From Asterias rubens (taxonomy: Eukaryota; Echinodermata; Asteroidea; Forcipulatida; Asteriidae), in the NCBI RefSeq assembly GCF_902459465.1, contig NC_047078.1:1470691-1534690 (forward strand): DNA of 64,000 nt, read 5' to 3'. Below are positions 21,201-30,804 of the stretch, piece after piece. Position 1 is the first letter of the stretch; every line of letters begins with the position of its first letter. The notes beneath the pieces were generated by a model that searched no databases, was not told where the DNA came from, and saw nothing but the letters and a program-made list of their open reading frames with translations. The translations under genes were made by a program, and so were the position numbers.

Positions 21201-23725
21201 CTTCAGAGAGAGCCGTTTCTCACATTGTTTTATACTTTCAACAGCTCTCCATTGCTTGTTACCATGAAAAAAGTACGATTTTTGATAGCACTTATTTTGA
21301 GCAACTACAAATGTCTTGGCCTTAAAACAGCTTAAAATGATAAAGCAAGATGCGTCTTTTAAAACATAACTGACTATCAAAACTAAACTTTATAGCTAGA
21401 TGTGCCATACAAATTCATTATGTGTATGGAATAAGACAAAATGGCTGACCTATACTGGTCAAAGAGAGTGGTGTTTTTATTATATTACTCAGGCTCCCGA
21501 TCGGACAATTTTATAAACGGATTTATTTTCTGTTCTGCTCCCCCCCCCCCCGCCCTCCTTCCTCCCTGGAATCACCTCATAATGGGATACGATACAAGTT
21601 TGCAATACAAAGCGAATAAGACAAAATGGCTGACCTGGTGAAAGAGAGTGGTGTTTTTATTCTATTACTTTGGCTCTGGAGGCCAATTTACTAAGCGGAT
21701 ACATGTTCCGTTCTGGCTCCACCTCCCCTTCTCCCTCCCTAGAGACAATCACCTCATAATTAATGAGGGTCAGGGGATACGACAAACATGCAGGGAAAGG
21801 AAGACAGCAATTTACGGGGAGTAAATTAAGAGATAATTGTGTCCAAGGGAATGGAAGCGTACTGAGGAATAATTGATGATACACATCGATGCACTCCAAG
21901 GATGGAAGCACAAGCATTATTTGTTTGTTTAAAGGCGCTGGAACCGTTTTGTAATATTGTTAAAGGCCAGTATTCTCACTTGCTGTATCCCAACATAATA
22001 TGCTTTCAACCACAGACCTGTGAAGTTTTTTGCTCAATTAGTCTTCGAATTTGCAAGAGAATAATGAAAGAAAACACCATTGTTGCGTTATTTTGTGTGC
22101 TTTCAGAAACCCATTAAAAAAAGTATTTTCTTATTTGAGTGAGAAAATACACCTCTTTCTGAAAAACTACGTTACTTCAAAAGGAGCCGTTTCTCACAAT
22201 GCTTTCACACAACAGCTATATCCATTGCTCTTTACCAAGTAAGTTTTTATGCTAACAATTATTTTGAGTGTCTGTCTTTAATAAAGGGCACAACGCAATT
22301 ACACAGAGAGGAGACTGGGTGTTACAGCTTTACTGCAGTAAGCCTAGACTTGTGGTCAAGTCGTTCGATGTCTTTCGCTATGATAGGATACGACTCTCTC
22401 GCAAATCTGTGACCTTCGGTAAAATGTAAGGTGAATTTATAACAGTGGGAATATATATACTTACCATAACATGAACAATCCAAATATGGCGTTGGTAGCC
22501 GACCCCATGGGTGGGGCTTCTGCTCCATCTATAAAACGACCCGTTCTCGGCTTCAAAAGTAACGTAGCAACAAGTCCAGTGACCCCGCCCACCATATGCA
22601 CCGACCCCGCCCCAGCAATGTCGACCACGCCCATGATCTTCAGCCACCCATTGTCCCCCCACATCCAGTGGGCGGGGATGCAATAAACCACGGTGTTCAG
22701 AAATGAGAAGATGATGTATATCTCGAGTTTGGTTCGTTCTGCCATCGCTCCACTCACGATTGTTGTAGCGGTGGTCGCGAAGGAAGCGTGGAAAAAGAAA
22801 TGCGCGAAGAGGTTACCGACTTCATCGGAGGTTGTGTTACTGGCGTCGACGAAGAAATCACCCACGCCCACGAAGTAATTCGAACCTCCCGCTACGTCCA
22901 TACCGAAGCTAAGACCGTAGCCGAACATCCAGTAGGAGACCCCCCCGAATAACACGTCTATTGCATTCTTCACCATTATGTTAACCTGTTTTGAGAAGAA
23001 AACAAAGTGAGAAGTCTAGACCCATGACATCACAATCTCGGGCAGCGCCTTCAGAAATCCCACCCCTTAAAAAAAACGAGTCTGTTTGCCAGACGTTAAT
23101 ACACTTTATCAAATGCCATCACTATCATGGTCAAGTTCCGTTTATCCATTAAAAGTAACGGTCAGATGCTACTATTCTTTGAACAAAAAGGAACCAGACT
23201 ATTTTTCCATCCAGCCTCGGTTTAATAACACTGATCTGATGGGAGACAAAACCAAGATGGCCGCACCATGATAAAAGTCTATGGCACCGCCTGTGGTACC
23301 AGTAAAAAGGTGACTTGAATGGTTCCACTTAGGGTTGGATGTGATCATGTGTGTGGACTGTGTTGACACTCACATAAAGCCATGTGGCAGATTGTGTACG
23401 CTGGATACGGTAAAAAGTTCTCTCATCCCGTTAAAAACCAACAACCCTGAAACTGACCCCTCTTTACATGTGGAACGGTCCAGTCTAGGATATCAAGGAC
23501 GCATATTAACCCTACCTCGTTCTTCTGCGAGACGCTACCAGATTCAAGGAGTCCGAAACCAGACTGCATTGTGAAGATGATAAAAGCACTAGTTAGAATC
23601 CATGTCGCGTCATCCCATTTGGTAGGTGGATGGTGCTCCTCCAGCACAGTCCAGTTCGAAGAATTCTGAAGATAAGGTGGGAGGGGTTGAAGGAGGGTTG
23701 TGTCGATCGTTGGTATTGGTTCCAT
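3287..23725 (-). CDS. Ammonium transporter, AMT/Mep type (7 exons, 603 aa)
   Basis: Membrane channel of the AMT/Mep/AmtB family, moving ammonium across the plasma membrane as a trimer. Coding exons in transcript order: 23725-23516, 22985-22465, 12243-12172, 11856-11797, 7429-7353, 5414-5202, 3945-3287. All introns are GT-AG and the summed length (1812) is an exact multiple of three. The start M1 is in MEPIPTID; N21-S-S and N24-W-T are possible glycosylation sites. Family signatures: SQKNEVNIMVKNA (residues 66-78); F139 in FATTATTIVSGAMAER (outer Phe gate); first pore His H200 in GSVHMVGG; F250 and S254 in WWGWLGFNCGS; second pore His H357 in DPVGVVPVHALSAVWG. About eleven membrane segments are expected. 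The cytosolic control motif LGADIVEHS (435-443) is present. A basic, Ser-rich tail of about 160 residues follows, longer than in typical ~480-500 aa members. Family assignment is very secure; the individual orthology group is not assigned. Confidence 0.95.
4418..4910 (-). pseudogene. LINE (CR1/L2-like) reverse-transcriptase C-terminal fragment
   Basis: Reading leftward, the minus strand encodes HIAPVLKSLHWLPVESR, then after a frame shift GPTLWNDLPLQIRNISN and TFKVKLKTTLF. This is the typical end of ORF2 in CR1/L2-like non-LTR retrotransposons. An AT-rich 3' tail with ATTATT units runs to about 4418. The frame is broken, so it is dead. It lies in intron 6 of the transporter, on the same strand. 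Confidence 0.8.
4888..5047. repeat. Foldback structure at the LINE edge
   Basis: CTGGCTTGAAGAGGAGGA and the adjoining TTCAAAAGAGGGCGCT (about 4890-4921) are nearly reverse-complementary to 5014-5046. The left arm overlaps the LINE fragment, so this is either a small inverted-repeat element or an inverted duplication of the LINE end. Confidence 0.6.
5840..6082. repeat. Palindromic MITE (GGGCCCAATTTC family), nested in SINE
   Basis: Starts GGGCCCAATTTCATAGAG and ends with its near reverse complement. The interior is rich in GCTTAAGCA motifs. It interrupts the SINE between TTAGACTAC and AGGACTTCC. No target duplication longer than one base is visible. Confidence 0.85.
6213..6576. repeat. TTAA-flanked MITE nested in the same SINE
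   Basis: Inverted ends AGATGCTCTGTCAGA and TCTGACATAGCATCT, flanked by TTAA at 6209-6212 and 6577-6580. The empty site in the SINE copy at 15730-15999 reads GACGTTAAACCAATG, so a single TTAA was duplicated. It contains a perfect palindrome, GTCGGGATCCCGAC. Confidence 0.9.
6747..7089. repeat. TTAA-MITE family 2, copy 1
   Basis: Matches the copies at 17527 and 43760 (AATCGTGAAGATCACAG and ATGATGATGATAGTT blocks). The right end is AATGTTCCTTTAA; the left end is truncated. Confidence 0.8.
7480..7600. repeat. Degenerate TTAGGG-like stretch
   Basis: About 100 bases with irregular GGGTTAGGCTTAGG and TTTAGGGTTTGGG motifs. It resembles a decayed telomere-like microsatellite but has no clean hexamer array. 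Confidence 0.4.
7600..7976. repeat. Duplicated DNA-element end with TTTTAACACC motif
   Basis: Two related segments, about 7684-7740 and 7915-7975, share TATCTAT, GGTGT, AATTTTAACA and a terminal TTTGCAGTGTA. The TTTGCAGTG end resembles the inverted end (CACTGCAAA) of the element at 58840. Non-coding. Confidence 0.55.
8520..9170. repeat. Tandem duplication carrying MITE family 1, copies 4 and 4b
   Basis: A flank reading AGTCCTTCATTT, then ATTGTGTATTTTT and CTCACCGGATAA, occurs at 8526-8607 and again at about 9008-9082. In both cases it is followed by a family 1 MITE start (8642 and about 9121). The first MITE copy (8642 to about 8990) lacks its right end; the second is only a fragment. Confidence 0.75.
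9319..9536. repeat. TTAA-MITE family 1, copy 5, shortened
   Basis: Left part GACAGTGGACACTGTTGG and right end AATAGTGTCCACTGCCTTTA. The middle is deleted, and the AATTACCAATAGT motif is duplicated near the right end. Confidence 0.75.
9541..10280. repeat. Tandem array of a ~190-base unit
   Basis: Units begin with AAGGCATTGTGCATCAT-like starts at about 9545, 9675, 9869, 10057 and 10248. Spacings are 130, 194, 188 and 191 bases. The two central units are nearly identical over about 130 bases (GAGTGATGTCACTGACAAG block). Short open frames inside are repeat-born. Confidence 0.85.
10403..10646. repeat. Palindromic MITE (GGGCCCAATTTC family), copy 2
   Basis: Full-length copy from GGGCCCAATTTCATAGAG to its reverse complement, ending ATTGGGCCC. 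The interior has TGCTTAGCA motifs. Confidence 0.9.
10831..11154. repeat. TTAA-MITE family 1, copy 6
   Basis: Left end ACACGTTTGGTAGATGTCAA, right end GTGTCCAGTGCCTTTGA. A diverged, slightly shortened copy. Confidence 0.8.
11155..11796. other. Intron 4 sequence near exon 4, no gene
   Basis: Holds a local AT-rich duplication (AATAAATATTAAAAATATT twice, about 11424-11470) and a stretch with alternating AGAGTGAAA / CACTCT motifs (about 11590-11690), probably a decayed DNA element. No coding evidence. Confidence 0.4.
12383..12745. repeat. TTAA-MITE family 1, copy 7
   Basis: TTAA at both ends (12383-12386, 12742-12745). Left end AGGCAGTGGACACTATTGG; the right end is degraded. Full length. Confidence 0.9.
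12836..12853. repeat. Poly-G run
   Basis: A G homopolymer of more than ten bases broken by one C. Similar runs occur at about 16489, 31048, 31134 and 47557 (G) and 21540, 26618, 42623, 51500 and 52456 (C). Confidence 0.9.
13709..14256. repeat. TTAA-MITE family 1, copy 8, with nested half-MITE
   Basis: Diverged copy containing GAGAAACGGCTCGCTCT and ending GTGTCCAGTGCCTTTAA. Part of the GGGCCCAATTTC palindromic family (about 14108-14205, ending GAAATTGGGCC) sits inside its right arm. Confidence 0.75.
15730..15999 (+). repeat. tRNA-derived SINE, uninterrupted copy
   Basis: A-box-like GTGGTCAAGTGGTTAGAC and B box GGTTCGAATCC form a tRNA-like head. A unique body follows (ACAATGACTAGAATAAGC and onward), then an A-rich tail at about 15986. 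It serves as the empty-site reference for the copy at 5810. It lacks a convincing cloverleaf, so it is not called a tRNA gene. Confidence 0.85.
16275..16410. repeat. Reverse-complement partner of the 1560-1690 block
   Basis: Contains CGTCTGAAGCCCTGAGCGC and GCGCAATA, then GCGGGGCCAGGTTAGCCTGA, matching the 1560-1690 block in reverse. Two dispersed copies of an unnamed repeat. Confidence 0.6.
16730..17072. repeat. TTAA-MITE family 1, copy 9
   Basis: TTAA at 16730-16733 and 17069-17072. Starts AGGCACTGGTCACGTGTTG; the body has GGGAGCCGTTTCTCACAATG. Confidence 0.85.
17527..17907. repeat. TTAA-MITE family 2, copy 2
   Basis: TTAA at 17527-17530 and 17904-17907. Starts AGGGACATTGCAGAATTGG and ends ACGTTCCT. 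An internal poly-A run is near 17697. Confidence 0.85.
18261..18355. repeat. 17-base minisatellite
   Basis: About 5.5 head-to-tail copies of TATAGTACCAGTATTTC with one or two substitutions. There is no spacer, so it is not a CRISPR array. Confidence 0.9.
18440..19620. repeat. Degenerate AT-rich tandem repeat, ~120-130 base unit
   Basis: Recurring blocks CAGATATTAGTTTTGCTACC, ACTCCAACGTC and AAATGGCTCCTTCAATATTA appear near 18457, 18590, 18725, 18945, 19375 and 19505. Units are diverged and broken. Non-coding. Confidence 0.65.
19640..20570. repeat. G-rich, purine-biased low-complexity tract split by a SINE
   Basis: The plus strand is dominated by GGGAGGGG, GGAAGGG and GATGAGTGTGTGGGG motifs. 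The tract resumes with the same motif (GAGATGAGTGTGTGGGG) right after the SINE at 19841-20199. The long proline/serine open frame on the minus strand here is an effect of composition. Confidence 0.75.
19841..20199 (+). repeat. tRNA-derived SINE with conserved central domain
   Basis: tRNA-like head 19841-19927: A box TGGCCGAGCGG, B box GGGTTCGAATCCC, and ends GTGTCGT / ATGACAC that can pair. The central domain has GAGCAAGACACTTAAC and CACCCAGGGGTATATGGGTA, resembling the deeply conserved central domains known in metazoan SINEs (Nin-type, from memory). The tail is GAAGCGCTTTGGGACG, GCGCTATATAAA and (TTA)n. Confidence 0.9.
20964..21305. repeat. TTAA-MITE family 1, copy 10
   Basis: Starts TTAAAGGCACTGGACACG. 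The body has AGAGAGCCGTTTCTCAC. The right end is degraded near TATTTTGAGCAAC. Confidence 0.8.
21437..21760. repeat. Local duplication, ~180-base unit
   Basis: ACAAAATGGCTGACCT, AAGAGAGTGGTGTTTTTATT, GCGGATACATGTTCCG-like and CAATCACCTCATAAT-like blocks occur in the same order at about 21437-21585 and 21620-21760. A poly-C run is in the first copy. No coding evidence. Confidence 0.7.
21929..22281. repeat. TTAA-MITE family 1, copy 11
   Basis: TTAA at 21929-21932 and 22278-22281. Starts AGGCGCTGGAACCG. The right end is shortened. Confidence 0.8.
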
Positions 23726-23734
23726 CTTCGGCTG
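23726..23734 (-). other. Likely 5' UTR splice acceptor of the ammonium transporter
   Basis: Just upstream of the start codon, the minus strand reads a pyrimidine-rich stretch ending CTCTTTACCGCAG (AG at 23733-23732), followed by CCGAAG and the ATG. This looks like a 3' splice site, so a non-coding first exon and the promoter probably lie further right. I could not find that exon. Confidence 0.4.
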
Positions 23735-24338
23735 CGGTAAAGAGCATGATGTGATGATATAACTATTACAAATATTTCAAGGAAATGTTTTTTGTCAAAG
23801 GTCCTTAGTGAAACCTTATCAAACATTGCTAGATTGTGTCGGAGGTCAGGACCTTAAATCGAAGTCTTATGCAGCGCACGTATCTACCAACAAGGTACGT
23901 AAGGCGCTTAGTACAGAAAGATGGGTTTTGAAGTTCTGAGACCCAATATATGTAACACTTTAAGTGTTTATAAGGTGCTATATGGCGCATTCAGCAGCCG
24001 CAGCCAGGAACACCGGGGCGAACCCCTTCTCTCTTCAATAAGTGCACTTGGTTCGTTTACATGCGTTACACAACACATGGGACCGACAGCTTTACGTCCC
24101 ATCAGAAGAATGAAGCAATGGTATTGTCTTGCTTAAGACACAATCTACAAGTTAACATTTTGATGAAAGGTCGTTCTTTAAATCATCAAGGGACCAATTA
24201 ATGGATATAGAAATATTTTTGAGATAAAAATACACATTTTGTTTGCAAATTTAAGATATTGACTCTGTGCACTACATCGCATTTGTGGCAGGCCTTTGTG
24301 TCATATAACTTCCACAACAACATATTTAAAATTGAAGG

Positions 24339-24690
24339 CAATACAATACAATACAATAATCTTTATTAGACCCCAAAAAGGGTAATATTCAGATGCTCGC
24401 ATACAGTAAAAACATTGACACATTAAAAGCATTAAAAAAAACAGACACTAGCCAAATACAATTCCAAGAAAAAACCCCTTTCTTTATATCAAAAGATACA
24501 GAAATCGGTCTGCGCAATCTCCATAAAAATGTAAGGTCTGTCATGATGCAATCTTACATTGATGAGCTTTGGGCAGATCATGACATCTCAGAAAGCCAAT
24601 CATGCTATCTTAGAAAGCCAATCAGAAACAAATCTTTTTATCAATATCAAAATGAGTGTGACTAAAAGGAATTTAATATAAACCTTGAAT
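24339..24690 (-). repeat. Probable retroelement 3' end, minus orientation
   Basis: A CAATA pentamer run (24341-24360), then ATAATCTTTATTAGACCCC, is typical of a reversed retroelement tail. The following 300 bases show no intact reading frame I recognise. Confidence 0.4.
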
Positions 24691-25079
24691 TAAGAGCCGA
24701 TCCAGCGTCTGGAAGACTGAGGTGAAAGTCGAAAATGTACTTAAGTAGCTTCTCGAGCCGTGTGCCAGCCAACAGCTTGATACATGTCAGGCCTACACGT
24801 CACAGACCTTCTTCAGTCCTTTCTTGCAACAGAAAACCACCTGGTGCATGTAAGAAATGTTTTTTTTTTTTTTTACTTCACTTGTTCGCCTTCGGGTGAA
24901 TATCTCTCTGTAGAAGAGAAAAACAAGTCATTGACATTTTGTTCCACGTGTTGCTTGAATTCCCTGTCGGCTCGAATAGGTTTTCAATCCTTTGCTGTTT
25001 ACGATAGAAGCTGAAGTGAGAAAAACCTCGCGGCGCTAACTAAATAGAGAGAACAAGAAGTTGTTTGTGATTATTTTAT

Positions 25080-25646
25080 TTAAGGCACTGGACACGTTTG
25101 GTTATAATTGTCAAAGACGAGTCTCCTCACTTGGTGTATCCCAACATATGCATAAAATAAAAATCTGTGAAAATGTGGGCTCATTGGTATTTTTGCAAGA
25201 GAATAATGAAACAAATGTCACCCTTGTTGCATTACTTTGTGTGCTTTAGATCAGATGCACAATAAAAGGCTTCAGCTGAAGTCCTGAGTGAGAGAAATAA
25301 CCTCTTTTTCAAAATCTAAATTACTTCAGAGGAAGCAGTTTTTCTTAATGCCTGATCCTAATCAACAGTTCTCCATTGCTAGTATACCGAAGTAGGGTTT
25401 TATGCAAACAGTTATTAATTACCAATAGTGTCTCCAATCAATCAATCAAAGGTCATTTGTAGAGTGCCAAAATCAATAAGTTTGTTCTAAGGCGCTGAGG
25501 CACAGTTGAATGGTTAGTAAGCCTGCTGGAACAGGTGAGCTTTAAGGAGTGTCTTGAATGAGGTGAGTGAGCTGGCATTTCTGATCTGTGTAGGAAGCTT
25601 ATTCCACATTTTGGGGCCATATACAGAGAATCTCCAGTGCCTTTAA
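25080..25646. repeat. TTAA-MITE family 1, copy 12, split by a retroelement
   Basis: TTAA at 25080-25083 and 25643-25646. The right arm is interrupted 13 bases before its end by the retroelement at 25437-25630. Confidence 0.9.
25437..25630 (-). repeat. CR1/L2-like retroelement 3' fragment with 6-base target duplication
   Basis: Flanked by TCTCCA at 25431-25436 and 25631-25636. The reversed tail (AATCAATCAATCAAAGG) starts the insert, and the 3' UTR-like block has TTGTAGAGTGCC and CATTTTGGGGCCA. 5'-truncated, as expected for LINE insertion. Confidence 0.85.
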
Positions 25647-25649
25647 CGG

Positions 25650-28600
25650 ATTGAATGTGAGGGGAATGAAGACAAAAAGGCTTTCAACTTCCATTCAGTT
25701 ACCTTCTGCTCCGTAACACTTTTAGGAAAATATCATTTTAAAAAAGGTTCATTTTGTTTCCAAACTAAAATGTTCCTGATCTTACCTGTTTGTAGCTGTC
25801 ACAGATAAACCTTCGCTCTGACTAATGTACACAAAAACCATGGATGTTGAATATAATATTCAACAATTTTTAGACGCAAGTCCTCAATCATTCCACTTGA
25901 TCAGTAAAGTTATCCATAAAGGTTTATATCAAGTCAAACATAAATATATTCTTGTTACATCATCTCTTTGCCGAAACGGGTACCCGCATCAGGTCATAGG
26001 TCATCATGACGTCACTGTGGGGTCACGTAAGAGCTGAGTTGGTACGGGTGTAAATTGACCAGCAAGATTAGAAACGTGGGTCTAATTAATTCCCAGGGCC
26101 GTTTAATTGGGTCATAAGGCTTTACCGTCATATCTTGCTTCTTCTCACTCATACACTCTTGCTTTCTTGAGATGTGGAACAGATTATGGTTCTATAATGT
26201 GATTTGAGGCATTGTATGGAAAGGTACCAATTTTGTGGTATACCAATTTTATTAACAAAAATCCACTAAGGGGAAAAGTGAAATCATACATGTAGCCCTG
26301 TGTAAACAGACCCGGAGATGACAAAAAAAACACCAACAAAATATGTGCTTCATGAATGTTTTTTTAAGACGAGCATACAAAACAGTGAAATAACATCCTG
26401 GCCAGTAGATACACACACATTTAAAAAAAGAAAATTGACCGCAAACCTTAATATATAATTTATTTCCTAAACACTGAACATTATTTGAACTGGCACAAAA
26501 AGTGAGCTATGACAACCTCGCCTGCCAGTGAGCAGAAATTCTGTTCATTCAAACACAAGTTACATAATTTTTTTTATAGTGGCTAATTTGACATTTTTGG
26601 CGGGGGACTGAGCCAACCCCCCCCCCCCCCCCCCCCGGAGGCAATTTGTTTGTCTGTCGTTGTGCTTTTCAATGACAATTTTTTCTTCTTCAGGATGGCA
26701 CTTTTGATGTACAGAAAAAACAAAATTGCGGGGGTGGGGGTAGATCTTTTACTTGAGGAAGATTTGACATTTGGCTGGCAATACGAATTGCACACCCCCG
26801 GAGGCGGTACCTGACAGGACAGCGGATATTCAGTGACTGATAAGTGGTACGAGAAAGGCAGCCTAAAATATTGTATTTCCACATCATGTCATAATTGCCA
26901 ACGAAACACCGAAGGCCTGGTGGCCTAGCTCTCCCCTGCCTTTTGACTTACAAGCCCGGGGCGATTCTGCTTCATTCACGCCTTGCGTTGAATTCGCCTC
27001 GGAGGTCTTTGTCAAAACGCAATAATATAGAGAGTCAGATTCTTAATTGTGCCAAATAGCATTTTGTATAAATAATTATCAATTTTCATCACTGGATAAG
27101 AGCACGCAGAAGTGTTGGTTTGTTATAGCTTTGTTACGGGGTGAAACAGAGTAAAATCTTTAATTTATGAGGCATTGCATGGTGAGGTATCAATAAATAT
27201 GTTGTTCGGGGAACACCATGTGTGTATATATACTTAGGTAGACTATGCATTTTGAGAACTTGTCCTGCTATTCTAATGCGGAGCCATTTTCGGAATTCAG
27301 GAGACTTCTCAGTCTTGAAAAGAACTGTCATTTATAGCTACTACTAGCTTTAATTTAATTTTGCCCCGACTGTTTGCTGTCATGTAGTAAAATTCAGATA
27401 TTTTTTTTTGCTGAGATCATTTTGATGGCATGCATGGTACTAGCTATTAACGGTCACCTTTAGCAGCGTGTGAGGACATTTTAATTTTCTGCCAAAAGCC
27501 TTTTGGCGTCACATTACTGTACGCCCAAAGCTTTCGCTACCAGCTCCAAAGCTGAAATACCCTTGTGTGTAATTTTACAAGAAATTACCCACTTTGTCAG
27601 TAACTTTATGACAATCATGGAGGAAAGAAAAAGACGTAGTAAAGGTATAATAACGATCGCAACTTAAATGGTAAAATGATGTTATTCACCACTCACAAAC
27701 AAATAGACGCATTTTAAAAATGTTTTTAACATCTGTAAACGAAGATGTGTGAGCACTCATTGGAGTAAGTTGGCCACTTTACATAACTAACATGGCCAGC
27801 TGAATCGTTGTGTTTACAGCTAGTTTACAGCTAGTTTTACAAGACAATGTGAGCCATGCCAAAAATGCTACGAAACACGAAATCAGAATACACGCGTCAA
27901 CATGTACTTTTACCCTAACGACGAGTTTCTTTGACGAAGTTGGAATCCGTAATATGGGCACTGAAATTACTTAACGTCATGCTTGAAGTACCTGACAAAT
28001 AGCAACGATAACTTGGGCCTTCCCTATCCCGAAGTATATAATATAACCATAGACTCATGGGTGGGTAAAGCCGTATCCGAATTGGCAGCTACGGCCTGAT
28101 CGGCTACGGATGTTGCTAAGGGTGTTGCTATACGACGTCCTATACTTCAACGCATGATGACGTGGAAGTCTATAGCCGTAGCCGTAGGTAGCCGCTAGCT
28201 CATACACGACCTGACCTTTCGCCATTGTACTTTCCGACATTAGTCATAATTTAAGTGTACTTGCAGTATTCAGATGATGTGTTTATAGCTCGGCGGCGGC
28301 CCTTCCATAGACGTGACTCAAGTCCCAAATCCTGTGCAATCCCGCTAGGAAACTACTGTTTTGTGATGCTCTGCATTCCAAAACCTGTCCGCATTCTCGG
28401 GGCCACACTTTGACGGCGCATTGTACTGTATGCTACGGGTTGTTTCAGAGTAAGTTGGCGTGATGCTTAGGGACCCACCTCTCACGAGAATGGGACTTGA
28501 ATCAAGTCTAGCCCTTCCATGGCAAAACAGCCCAACTCGAGATATTTCATTTCGAGAAAAGCAAAAGTACAGAGATAACCCGAGATGAAAGTGCAAACAG

Positions 28601-28860
28601 AGGCCGAGTCTGATATTCACATGCCGGTGAATTGACTATGGCCATGACGTCATCATTCCATCGTGCATGATTTAACAAGTAGTTGAAGAAGAAAACAAAG
28701 CCTCAATTAACCCAGAATTTATCTGATAAGAAACCAAATTGTGTTGTTTTGTCCTTGTGGAAGGGCTGAGATGCACTCTTTCCCAAAACATATACCTTTC
28801 AGTTTAGTACTACAAATCAAATTGTCTCATTTTAGAGACGGGATTAAAAGCACAGAAATA
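25650..28860. other. Gene-free stretch
   Basis: No exon chain or known protein is visible. It contains a poly-C run (26618-26637), poly-A/T runs, and an imperfect inverted block of CGGCTACGG / CGTAGCCGTAG around 28075-28195. Short open frames have no recognisable domains. It could hold non-coding first exons of the transporter. Confidence 0.4.
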
Positions 28861-28879
28861 CGAGAGAAAAACTTGAGTA

Positions 28880-29290
28880 GAAGGCATCATAAGGACAATA
28901 AAACAAGCTAAATGGAGATGGGCTGGACAATGAAGAATTGACAACAGATGGACAACAAGAATAATGGATTGACAACCAAGGACAGGGAAAAGGAAAAGAG
29001 GTAGAAAGAGATTGAAGAAGATGGAGAGACGACATCAGGGTATATGCAGGAACAGCATGGACCAAACCTGCAAGAAATAGTAACGAATGACGTTTAATTG
29101 AGGAGGGCTACATCTTACACTCGAAAATGAAAAGAGGTAGACAGAGAAGAAGACGGAGAGATAACATCAGGGTATTATGGAGGAACAACATGGACCAAAG
29201 CTGCAAGAAATAGAAATGAACGGCGTTTACATGAGGAGGGCTACATCTTGCACTGGATGAACACGGCCAAAACGATGGTGAAAGATGATG
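28880..29290 (+). pseudogene. Dead LINE reverse-transcriptase C-terminus with internal duplication
   Basis: The plus strand reads KWRWAGQ, stop, RIDNRWTTRIMD, stop, QPRTGKRKRGRKR and so on. This matches the basic end of RTE-like/endonuclease-type LINE proteins (RWAGH..R.DDRW...GKR.RGR). In-frame stops make it dead. The last ~130 bases occur twice in tandem (about 28996-29125 and 29133-29260). Confidence 0.7.
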
Positions 29291-30310
29291 ATAAATAAAA
29301 TAGTCGTTCTTGAACGCATGCGCATAAATGGACTACACATAGCAACCGCATTTATCAATTTTCCCGCCATTCATCCGTAACCTAGCAATATAATTACCAC
29401 TTGCTCTTCATGGCACTATTTACCCGCATCAATGACAGTACAATTCAGATAGCATATCCCGCTTAGCATCCCTGTCGCTATAAATCGAAGGACGTTTTCC
29501 TTTTAGCACAACTTTTTTTGTCAATCTGACCTGTAAATTAAGATCTTAATTTCATTTGAAAACTAGATGTTAACATTGTGTAATTCAGTTCTTTACAACT
29601 GCCATAAACCAATCGTTGAGTTTGCATGACTCATCAGCAGTTAGCATTAATACATTAACTTAAAAAAAAAAATAAGACATTAATTTTAAACTGGCTGTTT
29701 TATAGACTCAAATGATTGTATAGGCTTCCAATGATATTGTGTATTACGTGTTAAAAACTGACATTCATGTTTGATGTTTTTAATAAACCATTGTTGATTT
29801 GAATTTAATTTAATTGAGTTGACTATTGGTAATACGTCATTTACATCACGCATGACTTAAAGTAGTTAGCATTTTGTAATTGGCTTACGATTCAGCCACC
29901 CCCTTCCCCATATCCCTGTTTTGATGAGAGAAAAGCAGTCCATCTCAGCAGACTAATAATTGGCAATTAACATTAAGACCTGTTTATTTTTTATTCAATA
30001 TGTTTGTTGCTTATTGTACAAATTAATTAGTGAAGTAATCACATTATTATGCAGTGCCGATAATCCCTGCCGGCTGCTAGGTGTTTTTTAAATGGAATAT
30101 TAGTTTACTGTTTGTTATGTTGCCACGGGCAACGAGCATCCTATGTTACCCTCTCTTCGAAAAAAAGCCTAGTTATTCCATTTACGCAGCATGGCTCATT
30201 TCTCTCTACAGCCCGACACGCCATTAATCACTTCTCACTTACGTTGTCTGCCCTATACGTATTTACAACGCTGGAAAATGATTCCATCTTCCAATTGGAC
30301 TCTCCGGCAG
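29291..30310. other. Gene-free AT-rich stretch
   Basis: Nothing recognisable beyond A/T runs. Confidence 0.4.
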
Positions 30311-30804
30311 TTAAAGGTGCTGGGCACGTTTGGTAATTGCCAAAGAACAGTATTTTTACTTGGTTTATTCCAATATATGCATATATAATAACAAACCTAA
30401 TATTTTGAACCAAAATTGGTCATCGAAGTTACAAGGGGAAAAATTAAAGAAAAACCGCCTTTTTTACAAAGATGTTCGTGCATAATAACATGCTTAAAAG
30501 ACATATGTTAGTTTGGTAATTGTCAAAGACCAGTCTTCTCACTTAGCTTATATCAAATTGTGAGAATTTGGACTCAATTGGTCATCAAAGTTGCAAGAGA
30601 AAAATGTTGAACAAAAAACACCCCTTGTTCCAAAAATTTGGGTGCTTTCAAATGCATTTAAAGGCTTCAGGCCTGAATTCGTCTTTTAATAATTTTAAGT
30701 GAGAAATTACCTCTTCCTTAAAAAACACGTTACTTCAGAGGGAGCAGTTTCCATTTCTTGATACCATTTTGAGTAATTACCAATATAGTGTCCAGTGCCT
30801 TTAT
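30311..30804. repeat. TTAA-MITE family 1, copy 13, composite
   Basis: Starts TTAAAGGTGCTGGGCACG. A second left-arm start (TTTGGTAATTGTCAAAGACC) appears at about 30514, and the right end is GTGTCCAGTGCCTTTA. Two copies are joined, with the outer one truncated. Confidence 0.75.
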
